From assembly GCA_039105265.1 (NCBI GenBank), contig JAPFFF010000002.1, positions 4,836,001 through 4,900,000 on the forward strand: a stretch of 64,000 nt of DNA, written 5' to 3'. Origin of the DNA: Tritrichomonas musculus. Its lineage: Eukaryota > Parabasalia > Tritrichomonadida > Tritrichomonadidae. The notes below the pieces were generated by a model, which was given only the letters and a program-made list of their open reading frames with translations, searched no databases and was not told where the DNA came from. This document shows, in pieces, positions 11,601 through 22,237 of this stretch. Positions within the stretch are counted from its first letter, which is position 1. The number at the start of each line of letters is the position of its first letter. The position numbers and the translations under genes were made by a program.

Positions 11601-12249
11601 AAATGATGATGATGATGGCAAATAAGATAATGGAGAAGATAAAGATAAAGATAAATATGTATTAAATGAGGATAATAATAATAATAAAGAATAATGATAA
11701 GATGATGATAAATTGGACGATAATAGTGATTATACAATTATTTATACTACAATTTGAATGTGATTATGAGCGTTTGAGATTGATAACCGAGTTATTCGAG
11801 ATAATGATCTGCAATTGTGTATTTTATTCAAACTAAGTATATAACTCTTATGGGACATATTGATTTAAATCATCTGGCTTGTATTACTTAAATGCAGAAC
11901 ATGTGGATTTATAGAAAGTAATATTATTTTTGTGGAAATGTGATGTGAAAAATCATGACTGGAAATGTAATAACTAATGTTTTATCATCATATTTTAAAT
12001 AGATATAGTCATTCTTTAAGTTAATGGCCATTTTAAGTTGATAATAATCAATATTAACATATTTTTTTTTTTTTTAATTCAAAATGACAAGTATCAATCA
12101 AAATGACAGTATATTTTCTTTTAAAAAGATCAAATGCAGAAAAATGGTCATTGAGCATTTAAAGCCTAGAAATATAGTAAAGAATAGTATTATATTGATG
12201 CATATGTTTCATATTTATCCCACAAATGAATAAAAATCTTAATTTTTTT
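8683..12249 (+). repeat. Left inverted arm of the palindromic element
   Basis: These 3567 bp are repeated in reverse at 14961-18867. The arm includes a unique outer part (8683-9880), the GAA/GAT satellite (about 9889-11622) and a unique inner part to 12249. A 73-codon frame at 9576-9797 is duplicated exactly in the other arm at 17753-17974. It is Phe/Ile-rich with no motif and probably does not code. Confidence 0.88.
9889..11622 (+). repeat. GAA/GAT/GACAGA satellite, left arm
   Basis: About 1.73 kb of purine-rich DNA is built from blocks of GAA, then GAT, then GACAGA, in units of roughly 27-42 bp. All frames of the purine strand are long. One frame reads as Glu and Asp runs separated by Arg (EEEENDDDDDR); it is open from the TAA at 9874 to the TAA at 11623 but contains no ATG. 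The other frames give Met/Lys runs or His/Leu/Ser runs on the opposite strand and are by-products of the repeat. I do not call a gene here. Confidence 0.85.
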
Positions 12250-12598
12250 CTAAAACATTGTATTATCCAAAAAGCATATTCAATTAACCTGATTTGCGCT
12301 ATTCCATGAAATCCAACGCCTTACCTCTTTTTAAAAGTTATGATATCAAAGATTTTTAGTAAAAAAAAGATTTTTCAGTTAGCTTAATCATATTAGAGCA
12401 TTTTTTTATTATTTTTATGATTTAAAAATATTCAAAATTAAATCTAGAAGGACAAGCATGTATGCTAACTTATATGAAGATGACGATAAAGATCCAAATC
12501 AGTCTATACAGTTATTACTTTAATTTATCCCAATAATAAGTCTATACAGTTATTACTTTACATTATATATATATATGAGAATCAATGATAAGTATTAG

Positions 12599-14189
12599 TA
12601 TAGGTGGACTCGAACTTGATCTCCTAAAAAGTCGTAAATAGGACTTAAAGTCTAAAAAGTTTATCTCAAAAAATCATTAATTTGATTTAAAGTCTAAAAA
12701 GTTTATCTCAAAAAATCTTTAATTTAATTTTAAGTCTAAAAAGTTTATCTCAAAAAGTCATTAAATTGAATTAAAGTCTAAAATATTTCATCTAATTCGT
12801 CATTAAAATATTCTATTCCCTCAAAAGTTTATCTCAAAAAGTCTCTCAATTTATAACTAACTAGAAAAACATTTATACCAAAAAATCAAATTATTATGGC
12901 TATGTCTCGAACTTTTTTGATCAAAAAATCTTTAAAATAACCTTTTAAGTGGTACTTATTATTACAATTAATCGTAATAGATATATTAAAAAAACTTTAA
13001 AATATGCAATTGAATTGCTTTCTTTTATTATTATTGTTCATTCAATCTAAAATACATATATATCATATTTATTATTTAGAAATGGAATTGATTCATAGTA
13101 ATGTTGAATAATATAATTATTATATTTTTGTAGAAGAATTATATTTTATTTTTAATACGTAAATTCCATATAATAATCTTATGTTAAAGCATATATTCTA
13201 TAGATGGTATGAATTTCTTTATTTCTTTATGATCTTCTATAGACAAAAAGCTTCATTGGCCTACCGTAAAAGTGCCAAAAGCTTGATTTCTTAATTATTA
13301 ATCAATTAATATCTTGATATAAAAAATATTTTTGTTTAAAATAATAGATTACTTAATTTAAAATAACTATTTTAGATATTATATTTATTTATCAAATTGA
13401 ATATTTATATATAAAAGATTATAATTAAAAAATGTAAAATGAATATTCATTTCACATTGATAGCTCACCCTTTTTTAGAGCAATGAAAAGTTTATTTTAT
13501 AATAATGTATCGAATTCACTTTTTATAAAACTTGAAATTTATAGATCAATCTTTTGAAAATAAAAAAAGTAAGAGAAGCTATTTTTATTTACAAATTATA
13601 TGATTTTTAATAATAAAAGTTTAAAAATAAATATAGAAACTATTACAATTTTAAAGAAAATTGAGAATCAATAATTCATATTAATTCATGACTGGCCTTT
13701 TTATGTAAAATGGAAATTAATTTTCTAAAAAAGATATTTTGGGAGATATAACCTGCTTTATCCTAGAAAAAGGATCTCTTTCCTGCAAGAAAAAATATAT
13801 ATTTCAAAAAAAAGACTTTTTGATTTTTTAAAAAAGAGTATTTGTCATAATTTCAAAGATTTTTTGATCAAAAAAGTTCGAGACATAGCCATAATAATTT
13901 GATTTTTTGGTATAAATGTTTTTCTAGTTAGTTATAAATTGAGAGACTTTTTGAGATAAACTTTTGAGGGAATAGAATATTTTAATGACGAATTAGATGA
14001 AATATTTTAGACTTTAATTCAATTTAATGACTTTTTGAGATAAACTTTTTAGACTTAAAATTAAATTAAAGATTTTTTGAGATAAACTTTTTAGACTTTA
14101 AATCAAATTAATGATTTTTTGAGATAAACTTTTTAGACTTTAAGTCCTATTTACGACTTTTTAGGAGATCAAGTTCGAGTCCACCTATA
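12599..14189. mobile_element. 1.6 kb inverted-repeat element nested in the centre
   Basis: TATAGGTGGACTCGAAC at 12599 is mirrored by GTTCGAGTCCACCTATA ending at 14189, and the inverted arms extend about 340 bp (12599-12938 and 13851-14189). Each arm contains three to four degenerate direct repeats of about 46 bp built on AAAGTCTAAAAAGTTTATCTC. The interior (about 0.9 kb) is AT-rich and has no gene. The palindromic TATA at both ends would fit a TA target duplication, as in Tc1/mariner elements, but no transposase is present. It lies wholly within the spacer of the larger palindrome, so it probably inserted after that element formed. Confidence 0.75.
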
Positions 14190-14960
14190 GAATTATTATG
14201 TTAGGAAAAAGTAGAAAGTTAGATTTAGATTGTTATTATACAGGGAAATCTATTGTGATATCTAATCTATGGCAACCAATAATCAACATAAAAAGCTATA
14301 TGAAGAATTGTTTAAGCAAAAGTTAAAAACAACAGAAAGTATGAATGATAGTGAAATCGGCAGTTATTCTTAATTTATATCATTGGCCTAATGTAAACCA
14401 AGAACTTAGAGTATCAGAAATAACGATAACTATTGTAATATCATCATATATCAAGCTAATTGCTAATCATAACCACTGAAACACATGAATATCATTAAAA
14501 CGACTCAAGAAAAACTTTAGTGAATAATATTATATGAGTCTTGTAGTGGTTTTTAGCCCTAGAAATTTTGAAAAAGCTTTAAATTAAATTGTTTCTGCAA
14601 CATGTCTAGTCAAGAAGTTTAAATGATTATGTTATTTCAATGAGCAAAGTCAAATAATCAAGAGATAAAATTGAATTAAATATATCAGGGAGTTGAAAGG
14701 TGTGAAGTAACTAACATATGAACATGTTCACATCAAAATAACTATCAAGATCAAGAGAGTTACAATTTACTTACAATTCACTCAAATTTAATTGGAACTA
14801 CTTAAGAAATTGGCAATATATTGTTAAAAAACATATTTACAAAAATTTGCCAACTACTTGAATTTAAGGAGTTGAATAAGATATATTATGATTTTTTTTG
14901 TATAGAAGTTTTTATTTTTTCTATATCTATTGAAATATTTGATGAGTAAAAAAAATATAC

Positions 14961-17900
14961 AAAAAAATTAAGATTTTTATTCATTTGTGGGATAAATATG
15001 AAACATATGCATCAATATAATACTATGCTTTACTATATTTCTAGGCTTTAAATGCTCAATGACCATTTTTCTGCATTTGATCTTTTTAAAAGAAAATATA
15101 CTGTCATTTTGATTGATACTTGTCATTTTGAATTAAAAAAAAAAAAAAATATGTTAATATTGATTATTATCAACTTAAAATGGCCATTAACTTAAAGAAT
15201 GACTATATCTATTTAAAATATGATGATAAAACATTAGTTATTACATTTCCAGTCATGATTTTTCACATCACATTTCCACAAAAATAATATTACTTTCTAT
15301 AAATCCACATGTTCTGCATTTAAGTAATACAAGCCAGATGATTTAAATCAATATGTCCCATAAGAGTTATATACTTAGTTTGAATAAAATACACAATTGC
15401 AGATCATTATCTCGAATAACTCGGTTATCAATCTCAAACGCTCATAATCACATTCAAATTGTAGTATAAATAATTGTATAATCACTATTATCGTCCAATT
15501 TATCATCATCTTATCATTATTCTTTATTATTATTATTATCCTCATTTAATACATATTTATCTTTATCTTTATCTTCTCCATTATCTTATTTGCCATCATC
15601 ATCATCATTTTCTTCTTCTTCTCTGTCATCATCATCATCTTCTTCTTCTTCTTTTCTGTCATCATCTTCATCATCTTCTTTTTCTTCTCTGTCATCATCA
15701 TCATTTTCTTCTTCTTCTCTGTCATCATCATCATCATTTTCTTCTTCTTCTTCTCTGTCATCATCATCATCATTTTCTTCTTCTTCTTTTCTGTCATCAT
15801 CTTCATCATCATCTTTTTCTTCTCTGTCATCATCATCATCATTTTCTTCTTCTTCTTCTCTGTCATCATCATCATTATTTTCTTCTTTTCTGCCATCATC
15901 TTCGTCATCATCTTCTTCTTCTCTGTCATCATCATCCTCTTCTTCTTCTTCTCTGTCACCATCATCATCTTCTTCATCAATTTCTTCTTTTTCTCTGTCA
16001 TCATCATCATCTTCTTCTTCTTCTTTTCTGTCATCATCTTCATCATCTTCTTTTTCTTCTCTGTCATCATCATCATTTTCTTCTTCTTCTCTGTCATCTT
16101 CATCATCATTTTCTTCTTCTTCTTCTCTGTCATCTTCTTCTTCTTCTTCTTCTTCTTCTCTGTCATCATCATCATCATCTTCTTCTTCTTCTCTGTCATC
16201 ATCATCATTTTCTTCTTCTTCTCTGTCATCTTCATCATCATTTTCATCATCATCTTCTTCTTTTCTGTCATCATCTTCATCATCTTCTTTTTCTTCTCTG
16301 TCATCATCTTCTTCTTCTTCTCTGTCACCATCATCATCTTCTTCATCAATTTCTTCTTTTTCTCTGTCATCATCATCTTCTTCTTCTCTGTCATCATCAT
16401 CATTTTCTTCTTCTTCTCTGTCATCATCATCTTCTTCTTCATCAATTTTTTCTTCTTCTCTGTCATCATCATCATCATTTTCTACTTCTTCTCTGTCATC
16501 ATCATCTTCTTCTTCTTCAATTTCTTCTTCTTCTTCTCTGTCATCATCATCATCATTTTCTTCTTCATCAATTTCTTCTTTTTCTTCTCTGTCACCATCA
16601 TCATCATTTTCTTCTTCTTCTCTGTCATCATCATCTTCTTCTTATTCTCTGTCACCATCATCATCATTTTCTTCTTCTTCTTCTCTGTCACCATCATCAT
16701 CATTTTCTTCCTCTTCTTCTCTGTCATCATCATCATCATTTTCTTCTTCTTCTTCTCTGTCATCATCATCATTTTCTTCTTCTTCTTCTCTATCATCATC
16801 ATCATCATTTTCTTCTTCTTCTTCTCTATCATCATCATCATCATTTTCTTCTTCTTTTTCTCTGTCATCATCATCATTTTCTTCTTCTTCTTCTCTGTCA
16901 CCATCATCATCATTTTTTTCTTCTTCTCTGTCACTATCATCATCATCATCTTCTTCTTCTTCTCTGTCACCATCATCATCATTTTCTTCTTCTTCTTCTC
17001 TGTCATCATCATCATTTTCTTCTTCTTCTTCTCTGTCATCATCATCATCATTTTCTTCTTCTTCTTCTCTGTCATCATCATCATCATTTTCTTCTTCTTC
17101 TTCTCTGTCAGTATCATCATCATTTTCTTCTTCTTCTCTGTCATCCTCTTTTTCATCATTTTCTTCTTCTTCTTCTCTGTCATCATCATCATCTTCTTCT
17201 TCTTCTCTGTCATCATCATCATCATTTTCTTCTTCTTCTTCTCTGTCACCATCATCATCATTTTCTTCTTCTTCTTCTCTGTCATCATCATCATCATCTT
17301 CTTCTTCTTCATTTTCTTCTTCTTCTTCTCTGTCATCATCATCATCATCTTCTTCTTCTCTGTCACCATCATCATCATTTTCTTCTTCTTCTTCTCTGTC
17401 ATCATCATCATCTTCTTCTTCATCAATTTCTTCTTCTTCTCTGTCATCATCATCATTTTCTTCTTCTTCTTCTCTATCATCATCATCATTTTCTTCTTCT
17501 TCTCTGTCATCATCATCATCATCATCTTCTTCTTCTTCTCTGTCACCATCATCATCTTCTTCTTCAATTTCTTCTTCTTCTCTGTCACCATCATCATCAT
17601 CTTCTTCTTCTTCTTCTCTGTCACCATCATCATCTTCTTCTTCTTCTTCTTCTTCTTTGCCATAATCATTTTTTTATTCTTTCCAAATATATTTAATTTT
17701 TGTGCAAATAAAATGATTCATTTGTAAATATTACTCAAATATAATAATAAATTTGCAAATTACATCATTTTTTTCCACCATCATTTCATTATTCATAATC
17801 ATTATTTTTATTTCTCTTCATTTTCCCCTTGTTAAATTTGATCACACAATATATTTCATTTTCCTTATCACTTTTCTTTTTTATGAATCTTTAATATATC

Positions 17901-18867
17901 AATATGATATTTTTATAAAACTCCTAAAATTTATTGAAAAAATTGAATATTGTAGTAATAAAGCATTTTATTAGGTAAAATAAACTAATTTTAGGCATAG
18001 ACAATTCAAATTATAATCTGAACCACATATTTAAATCAAAAAAAACTTTAAAATTGCAATATTTTGATGAAATACAATAAACATAATAGCAATTAGTTGG
18101 ATATTGGCATTTAAAAAATATTTATTCATTTATTGATACATTTGTAATAATGTTGCACGTTTACATTTTAACAAATTCGTAAAAAATACGTTTATAATTT
18201 TTTGGAACAAAAAACTTTAATTTCTCCTTTAAAAAAAGAGAAAAAGAAATAAAAATAGCATAATTGAAATTAACATTTTATAAAGAATATATTTATTGCA
18301 ATTACATTTTTATTTATTACATTTTTTATTCAATATTATTGAAATATTCAATATTTTTAAACTAGTATATGTAACATCTAATACATATACCATAAGTAAA
18401 AAACGATGGAGAATAATATTTAAAGAGATATGGAATCGTATCTGAGTGTGGGAGTCTGAAATCTGATTATTCGATATTAATCACTGATTTGAAAACACAG
18501 AGATTCGCGTCTAGGATTAAATACATAAAAAACAAAAACGATTGTCTATAATAGCCACTAATTTATAAGCATTTTTTGAAGATGTGTTGGATAATTGTAA
18601 TTTGATATGTCAAATAAAAACCTTGTTTGGAGGCGAGCTTGCACAGAAATAATCTTTGTCTGATGCCAATCAATATATATTTTTTTGAAGTTTCCTTACT
18701 ACCAAAGCTGCAGCACTTAACATTTTTTTAATTTAGAGTGATATGTTTTTCAGAGGAAAAGTGTTACTGAATATTTTTTTAAAAGCAAATTAGTGTTACT
18801 GATATTTTTTTCTCTCTCAAAAAGTGATACTTTAAGTGAAAAAAGTTTTTAAAAGTGATACTATCCC
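14961..18867 (-). repeat. Right inverted arm of the palindromic element
   Basis: These 3907 bp are the reverse copy of 8683-12249. The arm is about 340 bp longer than the left arm, and the satellite alone accounts for that difference. Confidence 0.88.
15592..17662 (-). repeat. GAA/GAT satellite, right arm
   Basis: About 2.07 kb of the same satellite as in the left arm lies here in inverse orientation, with a different order and number of units. Its Glu/Asp frame (minus strand) is interrupted by at least one in-frame TAA near 16640, unlike the left arm. This argues against selection for a protein. The long open frames on both strands are products of the repeat. Confidence 0.85.
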
Positions 18868-18876
18868 GCTCGATTG

Positions 18877-19676
18877 GCCAAAAAAAGTTGATGAATAAAA
18901 AAATATGCGATTTATTAAAATTATTTTTTTTAAAGATCTATATTTATCATTATTAAAAGACATATATCATTTTCATAGAATCGAAAATTTTGAAATAAAT
19001 GGTTTTTATAATTCAGAGAAAATAAAAAAACTTTTTGAATGACATTACCTGATGATATTCACAATTTTGAAACAAAAATTACTTAATAAATATTCTTTAT
19101 TTTGAGGCTTTAATGAATTATAAAATCAAAAACAAAAGATATCAAAAAGATATCTCTATTATTTATTAAAATACTTTTTCGGGTTCCATTGAATTATTAA
19201 TAATTCTTTTTCATTTACAACTATGAAATTTGAAAATAATATTTTATTAATAAAACAATAATTGCTGACATTATAAGTTCTGGAAATTTTGAATCAACCT
19301 TTTATCTTCATTGAAAATTTCAAAACAAAGTTTAATCAAAAATAGTGAAATATGTTTCATTTTTCTTTTGTATTGCAATACAGATTTTTATTATTTTCGA
19401 TGTTGTCAATATATCAAAATTCAGATCATCAAATTACATAATCTTAACTGTTTTATTTCTCATAAAGCATTGAAATCTGAACCCATTTCATTGAAAAGCA
19501 TTCAAAAATATTTTTTGATAATATAGTCAAATAGAATTTTATTTTATCTTTATTAAACTTTTTTTTTTTTTTTTTTTAGTTTATTGCATCATTAATAATA
19601 TAAAATCGAATTTTACGAGAAAAATCTATCATTTATTTAATTTTATCTAATTAATTATTAAAAAAACAAAACCATA
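18877..19676. other. AT-rich intergenic stretch
   Basis: No supported gene. A 71-codon frame at 19311-19526 begins and ends in AT-rich DNA without motif. A T18 run lies near 19560. Confidence 0.5.
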
Positions 19677-20456
19677 TTAAATTTCCCAATCAAGTTCTTC
19701 AGGCTCAAAAGAAACTATATCATCATCAAATAAAGCCAAATTATATGTATCAAATACTATATGATTCATTGAATTATTAATATGAGAATTTGTGTTTTTA
19801 TTGGGGATTCCAGATTGTTTCTTTGGCTTTTTGATTCTTTTGGTTATTTTATCATCATTAATTCTTTCGCTATTGCTTTTCTTGGAATTGTTCACATAAA
19901 TATTATTCTGAGATTTACAATTATTTTGAAATTCTTCAAAACAATTTGTTGAATTTTTACATAAGTCTTTGGTAAACCAATACCAACGATTTTTAATGGA
20001 ATTGGTTGATCGTGTGGGGAAATGAGATTTCATTTTTGACCAATGTGTGCCATAGATAGAAACAAGGAAGAAAAGAAGTCGATCTTCATCTTCAGAGAAA
20101 GGCGAATTTTTAAGAGAAGGTTGGAGATAATTAACCCAACGATCACGACATTGTTTAGGAGTTCTTCCAGGGACGAACTTTGCAATATCGTTCCAAGATA
20201 CGTTTTGATAAGTCAAAGCAGCTTTCTTCAAAAGATTATCTTCTTCTTCTGTAAAAAGCTTTCTTTTATATACTTGCTTGTTTTTCTCTATTGTTGTACA
20301 ACTAAAATCGGAATTTGAATTTCCAATATTATCTTCTGGTAATACGCTTTTACTATATTGTACACTTTCAGGTTCAGGTATCATGTTGTCGTTGAAAGAA
20401 TTTGATGTAAAAACGAAATTTGATAATTGCAAATTTCTTTGTTCTCTAAAAAACAT
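19677..20456 (-). CDS. R2R3-type Myb DNA-binding protein, copy 2
   Basis: The 259-residue protein has two Myb repeats at about residues 64-112 and 117-162, the same amino-acid sequence as in the gene at 7675. The N-terminal 62 residues and the C-terminal 90 residues are unrelated to copy 1 in detail, although both tails are Asn/Lys-rich and end in an acidic EELDW or DELDW motif. That shared tail ending suggests a conserved short interaction motif. The ATG at 20456 has a TCATTATT initiator-like box with its A 17 nt upstream. The predicted role is a sequence-specific nuclear regulator with the same target preference as copy 1 and a different partner surface. Confidence 0.9.
   Translation of the reverse strand: MFFREQRNLQLSNFVFTSNSFNDNMIPEPESVQYSKSVLPEDNIGNSNSDFSCTTIEKNKQVYKRKLFTEEEDNLLKKAALTYQNVSWNDIAKFVPGRTPKQCRDRWVNYLQPSLKNSPFSEDEDRLLFFLVSIYGTHWSKMKSHFPTRSTNSIKNRWYWFTKDLCKNSTNCFEEFQNNCKSQNNIYVNNSKKSNSERINDDKITKRIKKPKKQSGIPNKNTNSHINNSMNHIVFDTYNLALFDDDIVSFEPEELDWEI
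19973..20267. repeat. Near-identical Myb cassette, copy 2
   Basis: This block matches 7995-8289 with two substitutions over 295 bp, in the same orientation. See the entry at 7995. Confidence 0.85.
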
Positions 20457-21369
20457 CAGTATAAAATAATAATGATGTTCTTTTCTGAATTCTTTTTCTG
20501 AGAATTCAAAAATTCAAAAGAAAATAAATTATTTTATTCTTAATTTAAATGATCACAATTGGTTTTATCTCCCATGAAATCAAGCAAAATAGAACAAGGA
20601 AAATAAATATAATTCAAAATTTAAATTTTTTAAAAAATTGACATTTTAATTCGTTTTTTTTTTTTTTTAAAATGAGCTTATTTTATTGAAGATATGGCTC
20701 TCTTATCTTTTTAAATGATTAAAGATACACATTTTCTTCGATATATTTTCAATTAATTATCATTTTATTTTTTGAATTGAAGTTTTGAATTTTTTCAAAT
20801 AATATATTCATTTTCTTAAGGAAATTGGCCAAAAATAATCAAAAAAATTACAATAGTAAGATTACATCTTTATAATTAATTTAATCGAAAATATGAGTAT
20901 AATCAACGATTATTGACTTATCATCACAAAATATTATAGAACTTTATTTTTGGCTAGAAATTGATAAAAATTGATAAAATTGGTTTTTCTAATTTCAGAA
21001 GTTATATAGTTGACTAATTATTCATTGAATAATTGAAAGTAATCCTTTATCATCAGCTTATGAACCCCATAAAAAATTTTTTTTGGTAGCAATAAATTCT
21101 CATTTTAATGAATTTGAAGCAAATTTCAAATCTTCTTTTCCAATCTTTCAATAAATTTGAAGTTCCAAAGAAAAAGAGGGTTAAAATAATTTCAAAAGAG
21201 GTTCAATTTTATTTTATCTTTATGAGGGTTAAAATGAATTATTACTCTGAAAAATTTCAATTTGTGAAACCTTTTGAATACATAATTTCAAAGGCAAATA
21301 AAAAAACCCTGTGATGCTAATATATTTATTTACTATCTATATTTTTATTAATAAAAACAAAATTTATAT
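20457..21369. other. AT-rich intergenic stretch
   Basis: No supported gene. It contains the promoter region of Myb copy 2 and the 3' side of the phosphatase gene. A 68-codon frame at 21108-21314 has no recognisable feature. Confidence 0.5.
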
Positions 21370-21954
21370 TTAAAAAGAACTTAAATCATTATAATGACCA
21401 GTTTCTTGAGAAATAATTTTTTTGAAAGTTGTTGAAAGATTATTTGATTTTTCAATTCTTTGAAGAATTGGAAGAAGTTGATTTAAAAGAACCGTATCAT
21501 TTTCATCATCATACCACGAAGTGATATGAACAAGATTTTCTGGCTGAAGAAGTGCTGACCCTTGCAAATCATCAATAAGAATAATTTTATTTAACGGTCG
21601 ATTGATTTTTCTTAAATCTTTAACTAAATAACCTGATATATTCTCACACGAGTTCCTAAACAGGCGATGACTTGATGGTGTATCAGGTGATATTATATCA
21701 ATAATTTGATTCCCATATGCTTTAGTGGAAGCTGTGAAAAAGAAAACTTCAAATTTGTTTTTAATTTCTTTAATGAATTCATGAAAACCAGGTCTCGTAT
21801 TTATATACGCATAACGTCTATTTCCAACCTTCACAGAAAATGAAGATGGCTTCATTTTGATCAGTGAACTGCTGATGATTGTATCGTCCAGATCGAGAAC
21901 AATTACTGGCTTGCCATTTTCTTGCAGATCTTGAGGCATTTGAAGGTTTTCCAT
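21370..21954 (-). CDS. NIF/SCP-type HAD phosphatase (CTD-phosphatase-like)
   Basis: The 194-residue protein shows the motifs of the FCP1/SCP branch of the HAD phosphatases. VIVLDLDDTIISSS places D21 as nucleophile and D23 as general acid (DxDxT). RPGFHEFI and the T74 of VFFFTAST form motif II, K112 lies in YLVKDL, and IILIDDLQGSALLQPENLVHI gives D128/D129 of motif III. The family dephosphorylates phosphoserine in proteins such as the RNA polymerase II C-terminal domain; the substrate here is not shown by sequence. The length is that of a bare catalytic domain. The ATG at 21954 follows TCATTTTA with its A 9 nt upstream. The stop TAA continues as TAAAT, the usual poly(A) context. Confidence 0.9.
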   Translation of the reverse strand: MENLQMPQDLQENGKPVIVLDLDDTIISSSLIKMKPSSFSVKVGNRRYAYINTRPGFHEFIKEIKNKFEVFFFTASTKAYGNQIIDIISPDTPSSHRLFRNSCENISGYLVKDLRKINRPLNKIILIDDLQGSALLQPENLVHITSWYDDENDTVLLNQLLPILQRIEKSNNLSTTFKKIISQETGHYNDLSSF

Positions 21955-21960
21955 TATTAA

Positions 21961-21965
21961 AATGA
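21961..21965 (-). promoter_or_regulatory. Initiator-like box of the NIF phosphatase gene
   Basis: TCATT on the minus strand (A at 21963) lies 9 nt before the ATG and matches the trichomonad initiator. Confidence 0.45.
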
Positions 21966-22237
21966 TTTGAACTCGAACTCAAATTCAATTCATAGGTCAT
22001 TCAAAAAATTTAAATAAACCGTTGAATGTTGTTCTCTTCCTGTCAAATAGAAGTTATTTCAACGTCTTGATTTATTCAATTTTTTTATCTTAATTCAAAT
22101 GAAAATCTTATCATTGATCATTGTATTAAGTGCTCTTATTATTTCATTGCAAATTAGATTTTAAAAAATTTTCAAAGAGTAAACTACTGAAAAGCAAAAT
22201 AAAAAAAAATTCAAAAGAGAAGATATTATTTAAATAA

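Larger units (their letters stand above)
8683..18867. mobile_element. 10.2 kb palindromic (fold-back) DNA element, no transposase
   Basis: The element begins GGGATAGTATCAC and ends GTGATACTATCCC, and is flanked on both sides by GCTCGATTG (8674-8682 and 18868-18876), a 9-bp target duplication. The arms 8683-12249 and 14961-18867 are inverted copies that look nearly identical outside the satellite, with only scattered single differences. The spacer at 12250-14960 holds a second inverted-repeat element. No transposase frame is present, so it would be non-autonomous. The 9-bp duplication and very long terminal inverted repeats fit the Mutator-like superfamily, known in trichomonads; that family label is inference. 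High arm identity and the exact target duplication suggest recent insertion or ongoing conversion between the arms. A Polinton is unlikely because none of its genes is present and the duplication is not 5-6 bp. Confidence 0.88.

Noticed and set aside
9854-11737. Long frames rich in His/Leu/Cys, Ser or Met/Lys on both strands of the left satellite
   Set aside because: They are by-products of the GAA/GAT repeat, which lacks stops in most frames; several overlapping frames cannot all be genes.
14171-14189. tRNA-like B box (GTTCGAGTCC) at the end of the nested element
   Set aside because: The neighbouring bases do not form a T-arm stem or acceptor stem, and the motif is simply part of the terminal inverted repeat.
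15474-17696. 740-residue His/Leu/Cys-rich frame and overlapping frames in the right arm
   Set aside because: The same repeat artefact as in the left arm; unit order differs and the acidic frame is interrupted.
8683-18867. Polinton/Maverick origin for the 10 kb element
   Set aside because: None of the hallmark genes of that group is visible and the flanking duplication is 9 bp instead of 5-6 bp.
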